Shown one piece after another: positions 41,792 to 53,383 of a DNA stretch of 64,000 bases. A program made the translations under genes and the position numbers. This stretch comes from Cotesia glomerata (Eukaryota > Arthropoda > Insecta > Hymenoptera > Braconidae), in contig NC_058161.1 in NCBI RefSeq assembly GCF_020080835.1, forward strand, positions 1,612,001-1,676,000, given 5' to 3'. The notes beneath the pieces were generated by a model. That model was not told the origin of the DNA, made no database searches, and saw only the letters and a program-made list of their open reading frames with translations. How positions within the stretch are numbered: position 1 is the stretch's first letter; each line of letters opens with the position of its first letter.

Positions 41792-42972
41792 CCCTAGCGG
41801 TTTCGACGACTCAGCGTAAACTCGGAGTTTACGCGGAGTTATTATGGAGTTAACTCCCTCTCGGAGTTTAATCGGGGCATAAGCGGAGTTTACGTGGAGT
41901 TTTAGAGGCGTATGCAAGGAGTATTGTGTGCAGTTACGATACGGAGTCACAATAGTGTATTGTTGGAGTTTGTGACGAGTTTTTTCGGAGTCGCTATGGA
42001 GTTTTCCTAGCGTTTTTGTTGAATATTTTCGGAGTTGCTGTGGAGTTTTTTTGGCATTTTCGTCGAGTTTTTGTCGAGTATTTTCGGAGTTGCTATGGAG
42101 TTTTTGTCAAGTTTTTTTTGATGTTTTGCGGAGCTTTATAAGAGTTTCGCTGGTGTTTTTTCGGAGTTTTAATAGTGTTATTGTGGAGTTCACTCGCGAT
42201 TAATGATACTTTATAACATGAAAATTAATTTTGATTTCACAAAGATGACTATAAATAAATCATTTCTCACTTACGGTGTACCTTTTATTAATTTATTTAT
42301 TTATTTGTAAATATATTATAAAGGTTATAAGTAAAATATACGATATATAAAAAAAGTGACATCAAAAAAAAAATTTTCAAAAGTTTACAGTTGATAATAC
42401 ACTGAAACAATATTATCATAACTAAAATTAGAATTTTATTAATAAATGAAGCAATTCAAAACTTTAATCGGTTTCCGTAAGATAGACAGTGGTGTTTATT
42501 ACTCGGTGGGTCTTATTAGGTGACTGAATAGAAGGTATGGACGATGTCTGGGATAGCTTAACCGGTAGAGCCTTTGACGTGGAGCCAAATGGTTCGGGTT
42601 TGAATCCCGGTCTGTCCAAATGATTTTTTCAGTTTTTCATTCATTATCCATCGGAAAACTCCGATGAAACTCGCAAAATACTCCTGGAAAGCTCCACAAA
42701 AACTCGGTGAAGACGCCGACTAAACTCGACAGAAAATCCGAAAAAACACTGATAAAGCTCAGGGAAAACTTTATAAGAACACCAGCAATACTCCAACCAA
42801 ACTCCGTAGCGATACCAATTAAACACCAAGTAACCCCTATCGTCCTTATGTGTCACAACTGCACACAATACTCCGAGTTTACTCCCCATATACGCCGGCT
42901 ATACTCCGTCGTTACGCTGCATTTCGGACGAGTTTCTACAGAGTTTTATCGGTGGCACCGAAACCGCTAGGG
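41792..42972. mobile_element. 1.2-kb foldback element built of cggagttttt repeats
   Basis: Ends ccctagcggtttcg and its exact complement. The left arm to about 42200 is an irregular array of (c)ggagtttt words; the right arm (42650-42970) is the same array inverted (for example ggagtattgtgtgcagtt pairs across). The unpaired middle holds the tRNA-like unit at 42539. Short ORFs within are repeat translation. Confidence 0.75.
42539..42618 (+). repeat. tRNA-like sequence (SINE head or pseudo-tRNA)
   Basis: An A-box-like tagcttaaccggtagagc and a B-box arm tcgggtttgaatcccgg form good D- and T-arms. The 3' strand tctgtcc pairs only partly with ggacgat, there are ~10 surplus bases before the D-arm, and the anticodon loop is nine bases. 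It is therefore not a functional tRNA, more likely a tRNA-derived SINE head. Confidence 0.6.
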
Positions 42973-44287
42973 AGTGCATAACCTGAGACCTATACTTGTG
43001 CGTCAATATACAAGGTAGACCGCCACTATAGTAGTTTTCCGAAACATCCGGAGAGCGGGTGAGTCCCCGAAATTCGATCGCTAATTGGGCATTGGTTTCT
43101 CCCTTCAATTAACAATTAACAGACCGCAAAAATCTCGGACCCGGAAAACTTCTGAGTGTTCGCTCTCTTCGTGCTTTGACCTCTCTAGTGGTGACATCGT
43201 GCATAGTTTAAATAAGTCTCAATAGACCACGAAGTAAAACGTTTGTAAAGGTAAAGTAAAATCGTAAAGTGAAACCAACTAAAACAAATTAAATCAACAA
43301 GGTTCATCAATTTTTTTATCAGGTATATTTTAAATTATTAATATTTGTGAATTTAGTAATATTGTAAAATAGTTATATGAAAGAAAAAGTTAACTTCAAT
43401 CACTGTGTAATAATTGTAATTATTGTAAAAACTAATAATAATTTTGGATTTAAACAATATATGTATTAAAATTATTCAACTACATCAATTATTCAAACAA
43501 ACCTATCATTCTCAATAAATTAAAACTCGGAAGTTCCCGGTCTATTAGTCTAACACGCTAGGGCCGAATACTTAAACACATTAAATATTTTAAATGTAAA
43601 ACTAATTAATTACCCTAAAATAATTTTTTTTCCATAACATTTTGTTTGATTTTACAATCAAACATAGTCCTATCAACAACTGCTAAGTATTCAAAAAACA
43701 ATTCTAAGCTTATCACTGTAGCGAACCTTCCGTTGCAAATAATATTTATCAACTGTATAGTTAGCATTATAAATTAGTTAATTTAGTTGATTTTGGGTAC
43801 TTCAAACTAAACTATAAAAAAAGCAAAAACACACACAGTTCCTGAAAAATAAAGAATGAGTCTCACATTACCACATTTTTCTGAAAATTAGAGCAGATTC
43901 GACCGATCTATTCAAAAGTTATAAGAAGTTTAAAAATGGCTAATTTTATAATTCGTAAGGTTTACAATTAGCTAATTTTGTAAGTTTCTGCAATAAGAAT
44001 TGACTCAATTCAAGTAGCCACAGATTTTTGTTTTTCGCTATTTTATGAATGACTGAATTTATGTTTGGTGAAATTTCCATTTCGCTAATTTTATTAACAT
44101 AATTTTTTACTTGCGACTAATTTTACAAATAACATTATCAATTGATTTCCAAATTTAGTGTTAATAAACGTTCTAGTTTACAAACGGCTATTTTTCAGTA
44201 AAATTAAAAACTTACTTAAATTAATCATCACGATTGTGTACAAAATATATAAAAAATGCCATGTCTCGATGAATGGAACATCCAAAT
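42973..44287. other. Unassigned intergenic region
   Basis: No convincing gene. 42980-43200 is GC-richer. From 43200 on the sequence is AT-rich. cggtctattagtctaacacg near 43540 resembles the retroelement LTR end (tctattagcctaacggctag), and aaaatcgtaaagtg to 43620 has an LTR-like look, so a degraded solo LTR is possible. Confidence 0.35.
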
Positions 44288-45472
44288 GAATTTATTTTTT
44301 TTATTTATTTATTTATTTGGTGTAAATGCCAAGGCACAAAGCCGAATGGCAAAAATGATATACATAAAATTATAATTCACATAAGTACAGCTAATATATA
44401 CATAATGGAAATATGAAATTTGCATGATAGTATAAAATATAGAATTTATATAATGTTCAAATGGACATAATGTTTTTAAACATATTAAACTTATTAACCA
44501 GCTCACTATTTTGTCATTGTTCGAGATTTATAAGAAAATCAAATACTTTTGTTTTGAAGGATTCTAGACCAAGAGAATTTGTAATTTCAGGAGGTAGATC
44601 TTGCCAGAACCGTATAGCTGATATAACAAACGAATGCTCGTAGATTGTGGTAACAAAGTTGGGTATTTTAAAAGTGACATTATTATTTCTGCTGGCTATT
44701 CTTTGTGATCGTCTGATAACAGGGTCTTCTTCAATAAATAAATCACGTAGAAATTTTGGTTCGCCTGTTGATAACAATTTGAAGAACACGCAGGCTAGAA
44801 AGTATAACCTCCGTGACTTTACATTTAACCAATTTAATGACCGTCGATATGGTGTGATGTGCTCATCTCGCCTCAGATTAAAAATGAATCGAATAGCATT
44901 ATAAACAAGTCGCTGCAATTTGCAATCAAGTTCATTCGATAAGTTGAGAAACACTACTGAGCAATAGTCAATAATAGGAAGGATAGTAGCAGAGACTAAT
45001 AACTTGCGAGTCTGTGTAGACAGAAAGTTCTTCCTACGTTTTAAACTATTTAGTGAACCATAAACTTTGCGTGATACCTGCGAGATATGCGTATCCCAAG
45101 AAAGATTATTTGAGAGATGGACTCCTAGATGTTTGGTTGAATTTGTATATGGTATTACATTGCCATCTATAATGATCTCTGGTAGCTCAAAGTTTTCAAG
45201 TAGTCTCAATTTATGTTTACTTCCCAAGATCATGACTTTGGTCTTCTTGTAATTTATTTCAAGGTCATTTTCACGAGCCCAGTCTGCTACTGCTTGAGCA
45301 TCAGTAGTCAATTTTGAAGCTGCTTCATATAGATGATATAACTTGAAATGCAAGTAAGCCCATTTATCGTCTGCAAATAAGCCATGATTGCAATATTTTA
45401 GCTTTTTGACCACATTGTTTATAACTATTAGAAATAGAATTGGACCCAATACTGATCCCTGAGGATTTATAT
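44288..45472 (-). pseudogene. Non-LTR retrotransposon, 3' part with RT C-terminus
   Basis: The frame is open from 45472 to the stop at 44514 and starts inside RT at INPQGSVLGPILFLIVINNV. The catalytic box reads LFADDKWAY. KHLGVHLSNNLSWDTHISQV and a typical C-terminal region (ITPYRRSLNWLNVKSRRLYF) follow. The 5' part (endonuclease and RT fingers) is missing, cut at the hairpin repeat starting at 45473-45479. The 3' tail is (AAAT)n at 44319-44288. It is Jockey/CR1-like by eye; the clade is not resolved. Confidence 0.85.
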
Positions 45473-45478
45473 CTTAAA

Positions 45479-46345
45479 AAATTAGGAAAACGGTTGACCC
45501 TGAAGCCATCCCTGATGCAACTTCCCGCCAATCTTATACTTGAACGCTTGAAATTGCACTTATGACGTTTTTGAGCTCTTCGAGCTCATAAATACAATTT
45601 GTGTGTTATTTTGAGCTCTCCAAGCTCAAAAAAATAGCTTTTGTATGCTTTTTAGCTCTTCGAGCTCAAAAGTTTGATAGAAGTTTGATGAAACACTATT
45701 TTTTGAATTTTCAAATCGCAATAAGTTTTGAATGAATAAACCGATTTTCACGCGGTTGGTGGCATTCGACGCAGTTTTTTAAGCTTCATGAAAAATCTTT
45801 AAGTTTAAATTGATAGAACGGAAAATTTCGGAGTAATTCCGAAAAAACACTTTTCTCGGTTTTCTTTCGTCAACGATAACACACGAACGAATCAATCAAT
45901 TTTGACCGGACTGACGGCGATCGACGTGGTTTTTTGATGTTAAAAGCTGATTAGTTTTTGGAATTGATGGGTAAAGCCGTTTAAAAGTTATTCCAAAAAA
46001 ACCCCATTTGAAAAAAATTTTTTTTGTACTTTTTTTGCAATTTCTCAAAATCTACCGGTTCGAATCGTTCCAAAATATAAACAAAATCTAAGTTTGGTCA
46101 AGCCCTTTCGAATGGCACCAATCACGATCAAATCGGTCAAGCCGTTCAAAAGTTATAAGAGGTTTGCATACATCCACACACACACATCCATACATATACA
46201 TACAGACACTATCGCGGGAATAGTCAGGGAAGCTTCCTAGGACCTCGAAACTTCGAGATTCGATGAAAACTCGATTTTCGTAAAACGTGGTGAAAACAAT
46301 AACTTCCCGATTTTTGAAAATCTTCGATTTTCTTAGCGGGAAGTT
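45479..46345. repeat. GAGCTC-hairpin repeat, copy 6 (full)
   Basis: attaggaaaacggttgaccc through three palindromes and two internal modules to agcgggaagtt. It abuts the truncated end of the non-LTR retrotransposon, suggesting insertion into it. Confidence 0.85.
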
Positions 46346-46370
46346 AAAAATTTTAATAATTAAGAAATGA

Positions 46371-46808
46371 ACTGGTATCTTGTGAACTATTGACATTTTT
46401 TAAAATATAAGCTCACCCCGACATTACACTCATCGAGAGCTTTCATTTGATTACCCACATTAATTTTTCATATAATTTATATGTTTACTAGAAATCAAAT
46501 TTGCGCGCGCCTGACTATAGAGTTTGCATATATTTTCATGCTTATGATATATTCGACCAATCACGTTACGAATAGTATGCTTACATGATATGATATTTTC
46601 ATATTTTTCATCTGCATTATAAGAGTGGACTGGAATTCAAATTTGCGCAAGCGCGCGCCTCATATTTATGGTCATGATATATTTATGTGTAGTTTATGAA
46701 TATTATATTCACTTTCAACCAATCAGAATGAGAATAAATATTTTCAACCAATCACATCACGAATAAATTGGTTTCACATACATTTCATCTCAATCTCAAT
46801 TTTATTAT

Positions 46809-46867
<59 letters not shown>

Positions 46868-47080
46868 ATACATGAAAAATATATCAAAATGCATGTGGGT
46901 ACTCAAATGAAAGCTCTTGATGAGTATAACATCGGGATGAGCTTATATCTTTAAAAACGTCAATAATTAAAAAAAAAGTAGAATGCAATTTAAAATGATT
47001 ATTTAATAAAGCAACATTTTATTTATTTATAGTTTACAAGTTACGGCAGTCACATAGTGACTGCAAGGTCGCTCGTCTTT
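46371..47080. repeat. Palindromic repeat family, first copy (right half)
   Basis: Left arm atataagctcaccccgacat and right arm atgagcttatatctttaaaa flank a long AT region that includes an (AT)n run at 46811-46862. The terminal block cggcagtcacatagtgactg at 47043-47062 is the outer end seen in other copies. Confidence 0.75.
46811..46862. repeat. (AT)n microsatellite
   Basis: About 26 AT units at the centre of a palindromic repeat, a structure likely to extrude as a cruciform. Confidence 0.9.
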
Positions 47081-48026
47081 TAAATTAAAATTGCATATTT
47101 AAAAAAAACTTATTTTTGAAATAATTGATTTGGAATAAATAATAAAAAAAATTGTTATTAAAAAATTCCATACATATACAAATAATATAAAATATTATAA
47201 TTGCATTTGTCAAAAAATTTCATTTAAAAAATTCTACATCTAAAATTTTTTAAAAATTTTATTCAAAAATGTTTTAAAAATATTTTTTCTTATAATTAAT
47301 TAAAAAAAAAAAAAAAAAAAAAAATAAATTGTTAAAAGTCAGCTGATTTAATCATTAATTTAATTTAAATAATTTTATAAATTTATCTTTTTAAATTAAA
47401 TTATCGACATCTAGTCGGTACAGAAGAAACTTCTTAAAAATTCAAATTCCCGCGTTTTAACGCGCAGCTCTATTGCGACGCAGTGCGCAGAAACATTCAC
47501 AAGATGGCGCCAGCTACCACGGGAGCAAGTTCGTCAATTTTTTCTTCCGCAATTTTGTTCAATTAATCACTTTTTTCATTGTTGTAAATTATTTAAATAC
47601 TTAATAATTATTATTTGACCCGCAAGTCTTAGTAATTTATATAAATTTCAATTAATCTTGCGTTTTTTCGCGTATAAAAATTAAAAATTAAATTCGGATA
47701 TTTATGTCATATATGACGGTTGCGTGCTTTGAAATTTTGGAGTCAATCTTTCCGTGATTTAAATAAAAATAAATATTAGCAATATTAATATCATTAATAG
47801 TAAGTGGATTTAATATTAAGAGAATAAAAAAATGGGCAATATTTCTTGTCGTGGCTTCTGGGCCTCGCCGGCGCGTATCAGCTTGAGCATATGCATATGG
47901 ATAATAAACAAGTCCAAGTAGGAGGTTGATCTGGTGATTTGAATAATTCAATATGTACGCCTCAGTATACCAGTTTTGTTCACCTTCCAGTTCCAACTTA
48001 ATCATTTTTTTGGAATTGATAATTTA
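47081..48026. other. Possible 5' flank of an unidentified gene
   Basis: 47450-47530 is GC-richer and contains aagATGGCGCCAGCTACC, a 20-codon ORF that could be an uORF. 47830-48005 is also GC-richer. A 105-codon reverse open frame (47688-48005) covers it without recognisable domains. I cannot decide its transcript structure. Confidence 0.3.
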
Positions 48027-48103
48027 ATGATTATTAAAAATAAAAAATCTAAATCGGCGGTGGATCTTTATAAATATCGTCTTGGGTTAAAAGAAGACTT
48101 CAG
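48027..48103 (+). CDS. Candidate first coding exon of an unidentified gene
   Basis: Reads MIIKNKKSKSAVDLYKYRLG and LKEDF, ending at a perfect donor CAG|GTAAGT in phase 2. The next candidate exon at 56573 is open in exactly the frame this donor needs. I do not recognise the protein. Support is the splice-site quality and phase match only. The intervening 8.5 kb is filled with palindromic repeats. Confidence 0.4.
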
Positions 48104-48379
48104 GTAAGTTTTTTAATGTATAATAAAAAAAATATATCTGACATCTGACAATTTTTGTTATTATTTTAAATAAATTAAAATAAAAAAAATTAATTTTTTT
48201 TATCAAATATTTTAAAAAATTGTCAGATATTTTTTGATTTTTTAATAATACTAAAATTAATTAGCAAACATTTGACATTAAAAAATTAAATAAAAAATAA
48301 AAAATTATTTAAAAATTTTTGAATTAATTATTTTAAAAATTTTTTTGCTAAAAAAATTATCAAATGTCTGTTAATTTAA

Positions 48380-51300
48380 TAAAAACTAGCAAATTTGCAG
48401 TCACTACGTGACTGCTGTGACTTGTTAAGTACAAACAAATAAAATTTTGCTTTATTAAATAATGAATTTTGTTAAATTGCACTGTACTTTCTTAAATATT
48501 GACGTTTTTAAAGATATAAGCTCATTTTGATGTTACACTCATCAAGAGCTTTCATTTGAGTACCCACATGCATTTTTGATATATTTTTCATATATACATA
48601 TATATAAATATATAAAATATATGAAAAATTGATGTGGGTACTCAAATAAAAGGTCTCGATGAGTGTTATGTCAGGATGAGCTTATATCTTTAAAAATGTC
48701 AATAATTCACAAGATACAAGGTCATATCTTAATTATTGACATTTTTTAAGATATAAACTCATCCCGACATTACATTCATCGAGACCTTTCATTTGAGTAC
48801 CCACATGCATTTTTCACATATTTTATATATATGGTATTTGTGAATTATATAAATATATGAAAAATTGATGTGGGTACTCAAATGAAAGGTCTTAATGACT
48901 GTAACATCAAGATGAGCTTATATCTTTAAAAATGTCAATATTTCACAAGATACAAGCTCATTTCTTAATAATTGACATTTTTTAAGATATAAACTCATTT
49001 TGATGTTATATTTATTGAGACCTTTCATTTGAGTACCTACATGGCATTTTTTATATATTTTATATATATATGGTATTTGTGAAATATATAAATATATAAA
49101 ATATATGAAAAATTGATGTGGGTACTCAAATGAAAGGTCTCGATGAGTGTTAAATCGGGATGAGCTTATATCTTTAAAAATGTCAATAATTCACGAGATA
49201 TATGGTTATTTCTTAATTATGTATCTAGAGATAGAGCAATTTCGAATGCATAAATACTTATCATAATAAATTGACTTTGTTGGACACAAAATTTTTTTTA
49301 TTCTCTTAATAATATAGATTATTTCTTAAAAAAAATGTATACTAAAAATTCTGATTCCAATTCTTGGCTACATAAAATTTTCACTGTTCAAGGAACTGGC
49401 AGTGAAGCAAATAGCGCGTGCGAGATATAGGTGGGCACAAAATGTATTTATTATTAAGATTAAAATTATAATAATAATTATATTACATTATAAATTTAAT
49501 ATTTATTTTCAGGCTCATGCAGGAGATATTTAAATGCGAGTAGAGTAGCGAACGTTAGTAGTTAGTATATATAATACGGTAATAAACAAGATCCCGAGGC
49601 GATGAATGGTAAAGTAGAGTGAGGACGTAGACGTTGGAAGTTGTAAGTTGGGAGGAACGGTGGAAGATGGGAAGCTAAAACCTCGCGTCCGACCAAGAGA
49701 TATTGCTCGAGTGCGGGAGGGAGCGAGAGATGATGATAGAATTCACCGGAGAGAAGAGGGAGTGGGTGGGCCGGGGGGACGCGATATTTAAGGGGGTGAA
49801 AGATTTAAATATGGACGCCCTCGGACGTAGAGGTTCCACGGATATTGCCGGGCGTTTCTAGGGCCCTTTGTCAACCGCCACTGTCTTATCAAGATCCTCT
49901 GAGGATCCTGCACGGGAACCAGAATGAGAAGGAGGAGATCCGCAAGGTATGTATATTCATCGAGCCAAGTACTAAGTATTGCTAGAGGATTAAATTTCTC
50001 AGGTTTTTTAGCCGGCATATAAATTAATCAGGAATTATGATGTGTTATTCTATTTAATTTTTATTTAATTATATTGAAAAATTTTATTTATTTAGGCTTT
50101 AATTAATTATTTATTGCGCAAAAAATAAAATTAATTTTATATATGAAAAATTTTCTTTAATTAAAAATGTAGAAGAAGAAAGCTAATTATGAAAATAAAG
50201 TTAACAGAAATTTGATAATTTAGTATATTAAAAAATTTATGAAAAAAAAATTTTTTTTATAATTCTACGAATGTAAAATTTTAAAAATAATAGTGCAATT
50301 TTTTAGTTTTATTTGTATTAAGATAATAAGAAAAATTTAGTGTCTAGGATAGTCATATGATAAAATCGGTTTTCTTGGTGAAATTTAGTGTCATTGCAAA
50401 GGTCTCGACTTTAATTTGTGCCTTTTCAAGCTTTCATATCATTCTCACCAATAGTCAATTTATTATGATAAGTATTTAGGCTGCATTCAAAAATGCTCTA
50501 TCTCTAGATACGTAATTAAGAAATCACCTTGTATCTTGTGAACTATTAACATCTTTAAAGATATAAGCTCACCCTGACGTTACACTCGTCGAGACCTTTT
50601 ATTTGAGTACCCACATCAATTTTTCATATATTTATATATATTATATATATCATATATATGAAAAATATATCAAAAATGCATGTGGGTACTCAAATGAAAG
50701 CTCTTGATGAGTGTAACATCAGGGTGAGCTTATATCTTTAAAAATGTCAACAGTTCTCAATATACATAATTAAGAAATGACCTTGTATCTTGTGAACTAT
50801 TGATATTTTTAAAGATATAAGCTCATCCCGATATTACACTCATCGAGACTTTTCATTTGAGTACCCACATCAATTTTTCGTATATTTATATATATTATAT
50901 ATATCATACATATGAAAAATATATCAAAAATGTATGTGGGTACTCAAATGAAAGCTCTTGATGAGTGTAACATCAGGGTGAGCTTATATCTTTAAAAATG
51001 TCAACAGTTCTCAAGATACATAATTAAGAAATGACCTTGTATCTTGTGAACCATTGACATTCTTAAAGATATATCTTAAAGATAAGCTCACTCTGACATT
51101 ACACTTATCAAGACCTTTCATTTGAGTATCCACATCAATTTTTCGTATATTTATATATATTATATATATCATATATATGAATAATATATCAAAAATGCAT
51201 GTGGGTACTCAAATGAAAGCTCTTGATGAGTGTAACATCGGGATGAGCTTATATCTTTAAAAACTTCAATATTTAAGAAAGTACAGTGCAATTTAACAAG

Positions 51301-51385
51301 AGTCATTATTTAATAATGCAAAATTTTATTTATTTATATTTCACAAATCACGATAGTCAAACATTGACTGCAAGATTGCTAGTTT
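48380..51385. mobile_element. 3-kb composite foldback element of palindromic units
   Basis: Outer ends actagcaaatttgcagtcac (48384) and its complement (to ~51385) are followed inward by ~110 bp of matching sequence. Then come three palindromic units per side (48500-49215 and 50523-51270). Each unit pairs atataagctcatcccgatgt with its complement around an AT core. Further in, ctctagatacgtaattaag mirrors itself. The centre (about 49330-50320) is single copy. No transposase is seen. Confidence 0.75.
49330..50320. other. GC-rich centre of the composite foldback
   Basis: 49600-49950 is GC-richer than anything nearby and ends at CGCAAG|GTATGT (49946/49947), a good donor, so it may be a 5' untranslated exon on the + strand. 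A 76-codon reverse open frame (49788-50018) has no recognisable domain. It is either captured host DNA or a host region bracketed by the repeats. Confidence 0.35.
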
Positions 51386-52850
51386 AAGTAATAAAAAAAT
51401 AAATATATAAATTATTAAACGTCTGCTAATTTTAGTATTATAAGCTGATTTTATTGTTTTAAAAATTGCTTTCTTGGTTTATAAATTTTATTCCCAAATC
51501 TTTTTAAGTTTCCTCCAAAAATATAAATTAAAAAAAATTTGATATCTTAAATTAATTTTGTCGCCTTAAACTAAAAAAATAAAATACTTGAGTGGAATAA
51601 ATATGTAACTTATATCAAAACAATTAAATTTTTAAACCCAAATAACATTTTTTAATTTATAAAATGTAAATATTTCTCGAGAAAAATATTTACTTGAAGC
51701 AAAATACTTTTTATCTGTATACTTGTAAGCAATTTTCTAGCATTCAACTCAATTATATAAAATAAGATAAATGCCTGGCATTTTTCACCTCGATTCAATC
51801 TTGTAAATTTAAAAAATAATTAAATTAATGAATAACACACATATACATTCATAATATTGAAATAAAAGACATACGAGGGACATTAATCTAATATTGCGGT
51901 CGTTTGCGCCCATAACTTTGCGTGATATTTGCGCCCTTCCGTTTATCCAATACAACTCTACCTCATTTTCTCTATTTTTATTTTTTCCTCGCTGTGTGGA
52001 TAAACACACAAATATCAAATATATATTCTACAGTCCATTGTTAGAACTATTGTTATTATCCAACAGCACCAAGAAATAAAATAAAAAAAAAAAAAAATAG
52101 CCAAACAAAGCTTAATGTGAAATCAATGATCTCAACTATGAGTTGGTTTTAACTTCTTGACCTCGGATATTTTAAATTGAGGGAATTGTTTGGATTTAAG
52201 CTATATAAAAATTTACAATAAAAATTTTTTTATGATTAAATAATTTTTTAGTTTTTAGTTATTTAATTAAAAAAAATTTTTATTGTGAAATAATGAACAA
52301 TTACAAAAATTAAAATTCATAGCTTCAATAAAGACATTAATTTTCGATATTCAATCACAAGAAAATAATTTATTTAGTGATTAAAGTTCAATTTAAATCA
52401 TTGAATTAAAATTTATGCAGGCTGTTATATAAACGAAAGCAATATATCTTGTTGTAATTAAAAGTAGGTATAAATAAGTGAGAAAAGTATGCGAATTTTT
52501 ATTGATGGTTATCGAATTAAACGGTATCATGGCTTAAAGATTAAACAAGTTAACTCGCTGGTATCATATAGTGTGTTTATACTGTTTGCATGACGTTGGT
52601 TAATATCACGGTGCAATTTGATGGGTTAACTCTGTTACATGATAAATAAAACTTGTAATAGATTAAATAAATACTGACCAATTTAAATTATTTTTATAAT
52701 TTTAATCATGCGAGTTTTATTTTAAATTAAAATGCAAATTACGCTTTTATTTTTTCTTATTTTAAACTCATTAAAAATTATTTTATACTTGTTTTAATTT
52801 TTTTAATTATTCATTATTTAAAATAAAAATTATTTTTAATCTATATTATT
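51386..52850. other. AT-rich gap
   Basis: No gene or element recognised. Two overlapping short frames at 51809-52079, on opposite strands, look incidental. Confidence 0.45.
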
Positions 52851-53342
52851 GAGTCTTGACCTGGGTTTTTGCATTTTCGAGGTTTCATATCATTCTCACC
52901 AATAGTCAATTTATGATGATAAGTATTTAGGCTGCATTCGAAAATGATCTGTCTCTAGATACATAATTAAGAAATGACCTTGTATCTCGTGAACTATTGA
53001 CATTTTTAAAGATATAAGCTCATATTGATGTTACACTCATCAAGACCTTTCATTTGAGTACCCACATTAATTTTTCATATATTTATATATATTATATATA
53101 TGTATATATGAAAAATATATCAAAAATAGATGTGGGTACTCAAATGAAAGCTCTTGATGAGTGTAACATCGGGATGAGCTTATATCTTTAAAAACGTCCC
53201 TAGTTAAGAAATTACAGTACAATTTAACATAACTAAGAAATGACGTTGTATCTTGTGACCTATTGACTTTTTTTTAAGATATAAGTTCATCCCGATGTTA
53301 CACTTATCAAGACCTTCCATTTAAGTACCCACATCAATTTTT

Positions 53343-53383
<41 letters not shown>

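Noticed and set aside
42539..42618. Functional tRNA gene
   Set aside because: Ten surplus bases before the D-arm, weak acceptor pairing and a nine-base anticodon loop.
47688..48005. 105-codon reverse open frame
   Set aside because: No recognisable motif and its second half is low-complexity Ile/Asn sequence; kept only as a note.
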